Assembly (NCBI GenBank): GCA_011051475.1
Contig: DRLE01000032.1
Coordinates: forward strand, 1 to 25,059
Direction: 5' to 3'
From: Gammaproteobacteria bacterium
Lineage (GTDB): Bacteria > Pseudomonadota > Gammaproteobacteria > SZUA-229
DNA: 25,059 nt
The stretch's first letter is position 1, and each line of letters starts with the position of its first letter. Made by a program: the position numbers and the translations under genes. The notes under the pieces were generated by a model. That model was given only the letters and a program-made list of their open reading frames with translations, had not been told where the DNA came from and did no database searches. Shown here in pieces: positions 7,326 through 14,041 of the stretch.

Positions 7326-8366
7326 ATGCGATACCAACACATCTTTTTCTGCCTTTACCTGTTTTTTCCCTGGCAGTCCGTGGCCGATGATTATTACCAG
7401 CCGCGTGAATACGGTTCCGATTCGCTGTACTCACCGCTGGGTAACTTTCTAAGCTACAGCTTTGACACGCTGCAACTGCCGGACAATTTTGATATCACAA
7501 ATTTTTCCGAGCAGGCAGGACAGGTATTCGATCATCTCACCGACCCCGACCAGGCCATTGCCAATGAGGGCGGCTATCGCCGCTTCGTCAACCGGCAGAT
7601 TGCCCCGGTATACCCGGAATATTACAACGAGGCCTATGCCGCCCTGCCCAATTATTTTCTGCACCTGCTCGGCGGCGGCATGGTCTACCGCAAGGATCTG
7701 GAATGGTTTCGACAGCACGACTACCGATACCCTGCGACCAGTGCTGTGGCACTGGCGATGACCGCCGAACTGCTGCAGGAAATCCTGGAGAAGAAAACCA
7801 CCACCGATGATGACGAAGTCGCCGATGTGTATATTTTCCGGCCCATCGGTATGCTGCTGTTTCACAACGAGCGTTTTGCCCGCGCCTTTATGAAACACAT
7901 GGACCCGGCCATCTGGCCCAGCCTGCAGGCCATCGATATTACCACCGGCAAGCTCACTAATACCGGCATCCATTATATCTACCGCCCGCCGCTTACCCGT
8001 TTCGGCCGCTCTCGGCTGTTCGTCTATACCGGCATGAACAATATGTTCGGCCTGTCCCACGCACTCGGTTCGGGCAACAGTCTGAGCTGGGGCATTGGCA
8101 AGTCGGTACAAAGGGTGGATCTTTCACTGAAACGCCTGGCCATACTCGATACCAGTTTCGGCCTGTTCTACGACCGCAACAAAAGCCTGCTGGCATCACT
8201 GGTCATCCATGATACCGGTGGCCAGCGCTTTCGCTTCAACTGGTACCCGCAGGGAAGCTCCCTGCCCGGCCAGCTTGGCTATTTTCTCGCGCAGAACGAG
8301 GAACGCGAATACTCCGCCGGCGTTATCTACAGGATCCAGCTGGGTATCGGCTTCAGTTTCCACTAG
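7326..8366 (+). CDS. Hypothetical secreted protein
   Basis: A 346-residue protein that I cannot assign to a family. Residues 1-20 form a signal peptide (hydrophobic core FFCLYLFFPW, then SVA before DDYYQP). The mature part has two zones. Residues about 21-200 are mixed and aromatic-rich (YFLHLLGGGMVYRKDLEWF, MTAELLQEILEKK). From about 210 to the end it alternates polar and hydrophobic residues with glycines, ending IYRIQLGIGFSFH. The terminal Phe/His pattern and alternating strands resemble an outer-membrane beta barrel, so a periplasmic or outer-membrane location is likely; this is inference. An AGGA lies shortly before the ATG. The next gene is 88 bases downstream with its own promoter. Confidence 0.72.
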   Translation: MRYQHIFFCLYLFFPWQSVADDYYQPREYGSDSLYSPLGNFLSYSFDTLQLPDNFDITNFSEQAGQVFDHLTDPDQAIANEGGYRRFVNRQIAPVYPEYYNEAYAALPNYFLHLLGGGMVYRKDLEWFRQHDYRYPATSAVALAMTAELLQEILEKKTTTDDDEVADVYIFRPIGMLLFHNERFARAFMKHMDPAIWPSLQAIDITTGKLTNTGIHYIYRPPLTRFGRSRLFVYTGMNNMFGLSHALGSGNSLSWGIGKSVQRVDLSLKRLAILDTSFGLFYDRNKSLLASLVIHDTGGQRFRFNWYPQGSSLPGQLGYFLAQNEEREYSAGVIYRIQLGIGFSFH

Positions 8367-8389
8367 GGCCTGTTGGCACCCAACCAACA

Positions 8390-8417
8390 TTGACAAACAT
8401 TTTCCGCTATGCAGAAT
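8390..8417 (+). promoter_or_regulatory. Sigma70-type promoter of the first lipoprotein gene
   Basis: A perfect -35 TTGACA (8390-8395), a 16-base spacer and CAGAAT (8412-8417). It is almost the same sequence as the promoter at 9190-9217. Just downstream is an imperfect palindrome, ATGTG (8423-8427) and CACAT (8434-8438), which could be an operator. The ATG is 38 bases after the -10. Confidence 0.65.
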
Positions 8418-8454
8418 TTTTTATGTGTACAACCACATCAAAGGAGTACCATAA

Positions 8455-9006
8455 ATGCGACAAAACTCATCTGTTTTTCTTGCCTTGATCAATAGCGCAC
8501 TCACAACCCACCTTATCGCCTGCGGCAGCAGCGAAAGCGGCTCGACGACAAACAACACTGGAAGCGATAATACCGGTAACAGTTCCGCGGATGTCATTAT
8601 ATCCGGACCCGAGGCCGACATTATTGGCTCCGGCTTTACTGCAAAAAAAACCATTACCGATTACAACGACCCGGGAAACCAGTATATCTTCGCCGTTGAC
8701 CTGGAAACCGGGAGCACTTCATCGGTAGAACGTGTTATCGAGGTCAACTACACCCAGGGCAGCAACCAGCCAAACCATGCCAAGTTTACCTATCGATCAG
8801 ACACCGATGTTTATCACTACGGCATCGGCTGCTATGACCCTGGCTGGGACTGCAGCGGCCTGGTCATCGATACCGATAATTACCAGGTTTCCTTCGACAA
8901 TGTGCCTATGCAACCGTTAACCTACACCACAAACACTGGAAATGTCGATATCAACAAATCCAGATCCAATATCACGCTTGATGGCCGTTTTACCTATACG
9001 CCATAG
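8455..9006 (+). CDS. Small hypothetical lipoprotein
   Basis: A 183-residue protein with a lipoprotein signal: residues 1-22 end in LIA before Cys23. A Ser/Thr/Asn/Gly-rich linker follows (residues 24-45), then a compact domain rich in Tyr, Thr and Asp that probably forms beta strands. Residues CYDPGWDC contain a likely disulfide pair. It starts MRQN and ends LDGRFTYTP, matching the MRQN start and LNGSLSYTP end of the larger lipoprotein 255 bases downstream, so the two look like diverged paralogues or share a C-terminal fold. The start is supported by AAAGGAG. Function is unknown; the location is probably a membrane leaflet facing the periplasm or cell surface. Confidence 0.75.
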   Translation: MRQNSSVFLALINSALTTHLIACGSSESGSTTNNTGSDNTGNSSADVIISGPEADIIGSGFTAKKTITDYNDPGNQYIFAVDLETGSTSSVERVIEVNYTQGSNQPNHAKFTYRSDTDVYHYGIGCYDPGWDCSGLVIDTDNYQVSFDNVPMQPLTYTTNTGNVDINKSRSNITLDGRFTYTP

Positions 9007-9010
9007 TAAA

Positions 9011-9043
9011 AATCAGACCGGCTTATAACAAGCCGGTCTGATT
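9011..9043 (+). terminator. Hairpin after the small lipoprotein gene
   Basis: A perfect 14-base-pair inverted repeat, AATCAGACCGGCTT (9011-9024) and AAGCCGGTCTGATT (9030-9043), with loop ATAAC, four bases past the stop codon. The T run after it is poor (CTATAT), so it may be a weak intrinsic terminator or a 3'-end stabiliser. Confidence 0.65.
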
Positions 9044-9189
9044 CTATATCGTATTCCACTCTGCATTCACTGTACCGGCACGTTCCCGCTTTCTTTCACT
9101 TTCGGGACAGCAGTGCCTGTCTACGGTGTCCTGCCCGCTCGAATCGATCATTCGCGAATTTTCCCTGTTAATCCATAACTTCGTAAGCA

Positions 9190-9217
9190 TTGACAGCATT
9201 TTCCAACTATGCACAAT
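9190..9217 (+). promoter_or_regulatory. Sigma70-type promoter of the second lipoprotein gene
   Basis: TTGACA (9190-9195), a 16-base spacer and CACAAT (9212-9217). From the CAT before the -35 to the T run after the -10 it matches the promoter at 8390-8417 at most positions. This suggests duplication together with the gene, or one shared regulator. Confidence 0.65.
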
Positions 9218-9242
9218 TTTTAAGGTGGGTTTCACCTTAAAA
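9218..9242. promoter_or_regulatory. Perfect palindrome at the predicted start point
   Basis: TTTTAAGGTG (9218-9227) and CACCTTAAAA (9233-9242) form a 10-base perfect inverted repeat with a 5-base spacer. It begins right after the -10 and covers the predicted +1 (about 9224), the usual place for a repressor operator. It ends before the ribosome site AGGGAGGAA, so an RNA hairpin in the leader is the alternative. Confidence 0.55.
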
Positions 9243-9261
9243 TGAAAGGGAGGAATTTAAA

Positions 9262-10587
9262 ATGAGACAAAATATCATCCAGCTAACCCGTTTCCTGTCT
9301 GTCAGTCTGTTTTCATTATTGCTGCTGTCATGTGGCGGCGGTGGGTCAGGCGGAAGCCCTGGCAGTCAGGACACAGAAAACACCCAGCAGGGCGTTTTTC
9401 TTGATGCTGTCGTTGAGGGTATCAGTTACACCTCTGGAAGCATTTCAGGCACAACAGACGCCAACGGAACCTTCAACTACCAGCCCGGACAAAGCATTAC
9501 CTTTAAAATAGGCGATATCGTTATTGGTACGGCCACCGGCGCGCCGATTATTACACCGACATCGTTTGTTTCCGATACCGATCCGAATGGCTACCACATT
9601 GTCATCAATACCATTCGTTTTCTTATGACGCTTGATAGTGACGGCGACCCTGATAACGGCATACAGATCAGCGAAGCCGTACGCTCCGCGGCCGTGGGCC
9701 AGAAAGTTGATTTCAGCGTATCCGCAGCTGTCTTTGACAGTGACAGCAAGCTGATAAACGCGCTTTCCGTCATGATTGCCGGTTCACGTCCGCTTGTGGA
9801 TGAAAAAGTCGCCTCAGAGCATTTCAGGAAAACGTTCAATGAAATAAAAAGCAATATTGCAGGTGACTATAGCGGAACCTTCAGCGGCGATAATAATGGC
9901 ACCTGGAGCATTACAGTTGATAAGGATGGAAACATTAGCGGTAGCGGACATTCAAACGACACAGGACTCGATTTCACGGTAAGTGGAAACGTCAAAAGCA
10001 ACGGCATGGGAGGATTCGGCTACGGCGGGACAGCAAACTTCAAGGGATACTTCAGCCTCAATGGCTGCTTTGTCGGTACCTGGGAGGAAGATGTCTATCC
10101 ACCATCCAGCGGCACTTTCACCGGATCAAAAACCGGAGCATCTGCCAGTAACTGCAGCGCCATGACCCCACCCGCCCCCGACTCCGGTAGCAAGGGAGGG
10201 GGTAATACAGGTGGCGGTACCGGCACCAGCAGCGGCAGTGTAAGCATTACCGGTACTGCCGCCAGTGTTTTTGGTGGTAATTTCTCACCAAGATACGTGG
10301 TGCCTTCCACCCTGGTCATTCAGCTTTCCGATGTTGATATAACCGTGCCGAGCTCCATTGCCAACGCGGAAATCATGATGCTGGGATACAGCATCAATCA
10401 ACAGTTTATTGGCGTATCACTGATAAAGGGCGGTAATACTTTCAGCTGCGGTATAGACAACGCCTGCACGGGTATAAGCACTGGCACCAACAGCATAAGC
10501 TTCAGCAACACCACCCTTACGGCAGAATCGGGTAATACTGTCGGCGGCAGCATCACACTCAACGGCAGTCTCAGTTACACACCATAG
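9262..10587 (+). CDS. Hypothetical lipoprotein with repeat-type beta domain
   Basis: A 441-residue protein with a lipoprotein signal (residues 1-23, LLS before Cys24), then the glycine run CGGGGSGG typical of gammaproteobacterial surface lipoproteins. Residues about 42-115 (VEGISYTSGSISGTTDANGT, QPGQSITFKIGDIVIGTA, ITPTSF) form a beta module that I recall from many exported adhesin-like and lipoproteins of marine bacteria. A middle Gly/Ser/Asn-rich beta region (195-290) has a likely disulfide, then a flexible Gly/Thr/Ser linker near 300-325. The C-terminal domain ends LNGSLSYTP, like the smaller lipoprotein upstream. The start is supported by AGGGAGGAA. It has its own promoter and a following hairpin. 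Function is unknown; surface exposure is inferred. Confidence 0.78.
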   Translation: MRQNIIQLTRFLSVSLFSLLLLSCGGGGSGGSPGSQDTENTQQGVFLDAVVEGISYTSGSISGTTDANGTFNYQPGQSITFKIGDIVIGTATGAPIITPTSFVSDTDPNGYHIVINTIRFLMTLDSDGDPDNGIQISEAVRSAAVGQKVDFSVSAAVFDSDSKLINALSVMIAGSRPLVDEKVASEHFRKTFNEIKSNIAGDYSGTFSGDNNGTWSITVDKDGNISGSGHSNDTGLDFTVSGNVKSNGMGGFGYGGTANFKGYFSLNGCFVGTWEEDVYPPSSGTFTGSKTGASASNCSAMTPPAPDSGSKGGGNTGGGTGTSSGSVSITGTAASVFGGNFSPRYVVPSTLVIQLSDVDITVPSSIANAEIMMLGYSINQQFIGVSLIKGGNTFSCGIDNACTGISTGTNSISFSNTTLTAESGNTVGGSITLNGSLSYTP

Positions 10588-10601
10588 ACAGGCAGCATCT
10601 G

Positions 10602-10630
10602 CCGGGACGGCTCGCAGAGAGCCGTCCCGG
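10602..10630 (+). terminator. Hairpin terminator after the large lipoprotein gene
   Basis: CCGGGACGGCTC (10602-10613) and GAGCCGTCCCGG (10619-10630) form a perfect 12-base GC-rich stem with loop GCAGA, followed by TTATTT. It starts 14 bases after the stop codon. Confidence 0.75.
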
Positions 10631-10661
10631 TTATTTACAAACGCATCATACCTCCATGGAC

Positions 10662-10716
10662 GGGCAATTCCGCGAACAGCCGCAATCACCGTGCCGACCT
10701 GTTCGCAGAATTGTCC
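10662..10716. repeat. Long inverted repeat between convergent genes
   Basis: GGGCAATTCCGCGAACAG (10662-10679) and CTGTTCGCAGAATTGTCC (10699-10716) are 18-base arms complementary at 16 positions, with a 19-base loop. It sits just past the terminator hairpin and before the end of the minus-strand CDGSH gene. It could be the terminator for that gene or a REP-like element; no T run is obvious on the minus side. Confidence 0.55.
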
Positions 10717-10745
10717 ACGCCTGCAAGATACAGTAAAACGCTGCT

Positions 10746-10985
10746 TTACAGACTGTTATGCGTACCATCGCAGAATGGCGGTGTTTTCGTTTTCTTGCAA
10801 CCACACAGATAAACCGTTTCGGTTTTCTCCGCGGTAAAGGCTACCGGTTCAATACCGGTGCCCTGGTGCGAGCCGTCACAGAAGGGCTGGTTTTTGCTGC
10901 GGCCACAGGCGCACCAGTAATAGGTTTCACCCTCGGTCACTTCGGTGGCATAGGGGGCGTTTTGCGGGCTGATGACTTCTGACAT
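10746..10985 (-). CDS. Tandem CDGSH iron-sulfur protein
   Basis: A 79-residue soluble protein with two complete CDGSH motifs. The first uses Cys25, Cys27, Cys36 and His40 (CACGRSKNQPFCDGSH); the second uses Cys61, Cys63, Cys72 and His76 (CGCKKTKTPPFCDGTH). Each fits C-x-C-x2-(S/T)-x3-P-x-C-D-G-(S/T)-H and should bind a [2Fe-2S] cluster with three Cys and one His. Two motifs in one chain mimic the mitoNEET dimer. Such proteins act as redox sensors or electron or cluster carriers. A strong GAGGAG precedes the ATG. It is 29 bases downstream of the glutathionyl-hydroquinone reductase gene and likely co-transcribed. The same tandem module forms the N terminus of the flavoprotein at 14042-15589. 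Confidence 0.93.
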   Translation of the reverse strand: MSEVISPQNAPYATEVTEGETYYWCACGRSKNQPFCDGSHQGTGIEPVAFTAEKTETVYLCGCKKTKTPPFCDGTHNSL

Positions 10986-11014
10986 GGTTCTCTCCTCCTC
11001 GGTTAATGTCTGGT

Positions 11015-11974
11015 TTATGAAAGTCTTTGTCGGTCATGCGGCAGCATAAAATCGATTTCCGGTCCCTTCGGCACGATACCGGTGGGGTTTATTTTTGTAT
11101 GACTGGCGTAGTAATGGTACTTGATATGATCCATGTTTACCGTTTCCGCGACACCGGGTACCTGGTACAGCTCACGCGTATAGGCCCACAGGGCCGGATA
11201 ATCCATCAGGCGTTTTTGATTGCACTTGAAGTGACTGTAATATACAGCATCGAAACGCACCAGGGTGGTAAACAGACGCCAGTCGGCCTCGGTAATCTGC
11301 CTGCCGACCAGATATCGCTGCTTCGACAGGTGCTGCTCCAGCCTGTCCAGTGTGGCAAACAGACGATCGAAGGCTTTTTCATAGGCGCGCTGCGAGGTGG
11401 CAAAACCGGCCATATAAACACCGTTATTGACCGTAACATAAATTTCTTTATTAATCCTATCGATCTCAGCGCGCAGCGCTTCGGGATAAAAATCCCTGTC
11501 AGAAGAAGCACAGGCATCGAAGGCACTGTTGAACATACGAATAATTTCCGATGACTCGTTATTGACGATGGTCTGCCGCTTTTTGTCCCACAGCACCGGC
11601 ACGGTCACCTGACCGTTAAAACCGGGTCGGGCTTTCAGATAGTTTTCATACAGATAATGCGCGCCATTGACATGATCCTGCGTGGCGCCGGGATAGGCAT
11701 TATCCGCATCAGCGAACACCCAGCTCTCCTCGGGCATCAGGGGATGCACCACGGAAACGCTGATAGCCTCTTCAAGCCCCTTGAGCTTGCGAAAGATCAG
11801 GGTGCGATGCGCCCAGGGACAGGCATGGGAGACATACAGGTGATACCGACCCGCCTCGGCGGCAAAGTCACCCTCACCGGAAGGGCCGGCGCTGCCGTCT
11901 CTGGTAACCCAGTTTCTGAAACCGGAGTCGGGGCGGATAAATTCGCCGTCGCGGGTTTTGAATGCTACTTTCAT
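11015..11974 (-). CDS. yqjG: Glutathionyl-hydroquinone reductase (Xi-class GST)
   Basis: A 319-residue cytoplasmic enzyme of the YqjG/ECM4 family. It uses glutathione to reduce glutathionyl-hydroquinones, so it recycles or detoxifies quinones. The N-terminal thioredoxin-like half has the catalytic Cys52 in SHACPWAHRTL, then VSVVHPLMPEESWVF and VPVLWDKKRQTIVNNESSEI. The C-terminal helical half carries NNGVYMAGFATSQ, LVGRQITEADWRLFTTLVRFD and the late HYYASHTKINPTGIVPKGP, all typical of the class. Length matches the family. It lies in the order pirin, this gene, CDGSH on the minus strand, with a 99-base gap to pirin and 29 bases to CDGSH, suggesting a shared response to quinones or electrophiles. 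Confidence 0.93.
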   Translation of the reverse strand: MKVAFKTRDGEFIRPDSGFRNWVTRDGSAGPSGEGDFAAEAGRYHLYVSHACPWAHRTLIFRKLKGLEEAISVSVVHPLMPEESWVFADADNAYPGATQDHVNGAHYLYENYLKARPGFNGQVTVPVLWDKKRQTIVNNESSEIIRMFNSAFDACASSDRDFYPEALRAEIDRINKEIYVTVNNGVYMAGFATSQRAYEKAFDRLFATLDRLEQHLSKQRYLVGRQITEADWRLFTTLVRFDAVYYSHFKCNQKRLMDYPALWAYTRELYQVPGVAETVNMDHIKYHYYASHTKINPTGIVPKGPEIDFMLPHDRQRLS

Positions 11975-12073
11975 GATTCTTGTTCCTGTTTGTTGTTATC
12001 TCTGTTATAGCGTTACCTGGTATTTTGACGTCAGAGCCTGACTGCAAGGCCATCGCTCAGGACGACAATATTC

Positions 12074-12946
12074 TCAGGCATTTCCCCGGGAATTTTTTTT
12101 GATCCACGCCCTGTCCCGCACAAAATTATTCGACTGGTAATCCTTCACCGCCTGGTCGATTTCCTCACGCGTGTTCATGACAAAAGGTCCGTACTGAACC
12201 ACCGGTTCATTGATCGGCCTGCCGCTGAGCAGGATAAAACGCGCGCCCTGTTTACCGGCGGTAATCTGTTTTTCATTTCCCGGTATGACCAGGGTATTTT
12301 TCGTGACTCGCTGGCCACCTATGCTGGCCTCACCTTCAAACAGATATAACAGCGTGTTGTTTTCCGCCGGCATGGAAATAACAAAGGGTTTTTCCGCCTG
12401 CAGTGCAATATCAAGATAGATCACACCGGTATGCTCATCGAGAATCGGCGCGGTCTTGCCCGCGTACTGACCGATAACAAGCCTGACCCGGTAATCGCCA
12501 CTGTCAATGACCGGAAAGGCCTCGGCCTGGAATTCCTGGTATTCCGGTTTGTCCATTTTGTTGGCCGCCGGCAGGTTGATCCACAGCTGGAAACCGCGCA
12601 TCAGGCCGTCCTCCTGCTTGGGCATTTCCGAGTGAATCACGCCACTGCCCGCCTTCATCCACTGGCCACCGCCGGGACCAAGATGACCGGTATTACCCAT
12701 GCTGTCCTGATGCTCGAAGTGACCGTCCACCATATAGGTAAAGGTAGAAAAGCCACGGTGCGGATGCGGCGGAAAACCGGCAATATAATCATCCGGATTG
12801 TCGCTGTTAAAGGCATCCAGCATCAGAAACGGATCGAAATTACGCAGGGTCGGACTGCCTATACTGCGCCATACCGTCACGCCCGCGCCTTCAGATACTT
12901 CGATGGCCGGAACCAGACGCATGCTGTTTTGTGTCGTTGTTGTCAT
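12074..12946 (-). CDS. Pirin family protein (cupin; YhhW-like)
   Basis: A 290-residue bicupin of the pirin family. The metal site is complete: His61 and His63 in HPHRGF, then His105 and Glu107 in GVIHSEMP, usually binding Fe or Zn. Bacterial relatives such as YhhW show quercetin 2,3-dioxygenase activity; others act as redox-sensing partners. I start it at the ATG at 12944-12946 (MTTTTQNS) because AGGAG lies eight bases upstream; a frame 22 residues longer has no such signal. It is divergent from a LysR-type gene, a very common arrangement in which the regulator controls pirin. It probably heads the pirin, glutathionyl-hydroquinone reductase, CDGSH run. Confidence 0.93.
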   Translation of the reverse strand: MTTTTQNSMRLVPAIEVSEGAGVTVWRSIGSPTLRNFDPFLMLDAFNSDNPDDYIAGFPPHPHRGFSTFTYMVDGHFEHQDSMGNTGHLGPGGGQWMKAGSGVIHSEMPKQEDGLMRGFQLWINLPAANKMDKPEYQEFQAEAFPVIDSGDYRVRLVIGQYAGKTAPILDEHTGVIYLDIALQAEKPFVISMPAENNTLLYLFEGEASIGGQRVTKNTLVIPGNEKQITAGKQGARFILLSGRPINEPVVQYGPFVMNTREEIDQAVKDYQSNNFVRDRAWIKKNSRGNA

Positions 12947-12963
12947 TGCCGCTGCTCCTGTTT

Positions 12964-13047
12964 TATTGTTGCGGCCATTATTACTATTGTGCATTAAGGA
13001 ATAAACCGGCAATATATGAAATATATGTTCTTACTATCGCAACAATA
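12964..13047. promoter_or_regulatory. Divergent regulatory region with inverted repeat
   Basis: The gap between pirin and the LysR gene holds TATTGTTGCG (12964-12973) and its perfect complement CGCAACAATA (13038-13047), separated by 64 AT-rich bases. The sites lie symmetrically beside the two start codons, fitting two operator half-regions for the divergently encoded LysR protein with DNA looping or bending between. A partial extra copy, TATTGTGC, occurs near 12985. Confidence 0.5.
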
Positions 13048-13055
13048 GGACTGAT

Positions 13056-13976
13056 ATGAACCGGCTGGAGAATATGGAAACCTTTGTCCGGGTCGTTGAA
13101 GCCGGCAGTATCAGCGCCGCCGCCGAGCGCCTGGGCGTGGCCAAGTCGGCGGTCAGTCGCCGCCTGAAAGAACTGGAAACCCATCTTGGCGTGGAACTGT
13201 TTCACCGCACCACCCGGCGCATGAACCTGACCGATACCGGCCGCAGCTTTTACCAGCAGTGCCTGCGCCTGCTCGATGATGTGCTCGAAGCCGAGCTGGC
13301 CGCCTCACAGGCACATGCCACCCTGGCCGGACGGCTGAAGGTCGCCATGCCCTCCAGTTTCGGACTGATGCATATGAGTTCGGCCATCAATGATTTTCTT
13401 AAGGCCAACCCGTCAATAGAATTCGACCTGGATTTCAATGACCGGGAAGTTGACCTGATACAGGAGGGTTTTGATCTGGCCATCCGCATCGGCCGGCTGC
13501 CCGACTCCAGCCTGATTGCCCGGCGCCTGGCGCCGATCCGGCTGATACTGTGCGCCAGCCCCGGTTATCTTGAAAAGCATGGAACACCGCAGACGCCGCA
13601 GGAACTGACAGCGCACGACTGCCTGGTTTACAGCCTGAACCAGGACCCGGATCACTGGTTGTTACCGGACAACAAGGGCAATGGCCAGCGTATAAAAATC
13701 CGCCCGCGCCTTCGGGCCAGCACCGGCGAGTTTCTCCGGGATGCTGCAGTGGCCGACCGCGGCATAATCCTGCTGCCTTCCTTTATCGCCTACCGTGAAA
13801 TCGAGCAGGGCAGCCTGCAACCGATACTCTGCGACTATCAGCCGGAAAACCTGGATGCCTTTGCCATCTACCCGCCAACCCGCCACCTGTCACAACGCGT
13901 GCGCGCCTTTGTGGATTTTCTCGCCGAGCGTTTTGCCGGCGTGCCTTACTGGGACCGGTGCCTGCAGAATACTTAG
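13056..13976 (+). CDS. LysR-family transcriptional regulator
   Basis: A 306-residue regulator. Residues 1-60 are a winged helix-turn-helix (MNRLENMETFVRVVEAGSIS, AERLGVAKSAVSRRLKELE, ELFHRTTRRMNLTDTG) of the DmlR/AaeR/CrgA-like branch. Residues about 90-300 are the periplasmic-binding-protein-like effector domain (LAGRLKVAMPSSFG, FDLAIRIGRLPDSSLIARRL). It lies divergently from pirin with a 109-base gap containing a long inverted repeat, so pirin and the genes after it are the likely targets, together with its own promoter. The effector is unknown; a quinone or other electrophile is my guess from the neighbours. Confidence 0.93.
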   Translation: MNRLENMETFVRVVEAGSISAAAERLGVAKSAVSRRLKELETHLGVELFHRTTRRMNLTDTGRSFYQQCLRLLDDVLEAELAASQAHATLAGRLKVAMPSSFGLMHMSSAINDFLKANPSIEFDLDFNDREVDLIQEGFDLAIRIGRLPDSSLIARRLAPIRLILCASPGYLEKHGTPQTPQELTAHDCLVYSLNQDPDHWLLPDNKGNGQRIKIRPRLRASTGEFLRDAAVADRGIILLPSFIAYREIEQGSLQPILCDYQPENLDAFAIYPPTRHLSQRVRAFVDFLAERFAGVPYWDRCLQNT

Positions 13977-14041
13977 CCCCACCTTGACGTAAATCAGCGT
14001 GGCTTCCTCCACCCGCGGAAAACACAGCGACAGAGGTGGGC

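Noticed and set aside
12947..13012. A 22-residue upstream extension of pirin.
   Set aside because: AGGAG lies at the right distance before the ATG at 12946, and the extension overlaps the probable LysR operator region.
13978..14040. CCCACCT and AGGTGGG inverted repeat between LysR and the CDGSH-flavoprotein ends.
   Set aside because: Only seven bases pair across a 49-base loop and no T run follows; too weak to call a terminator.
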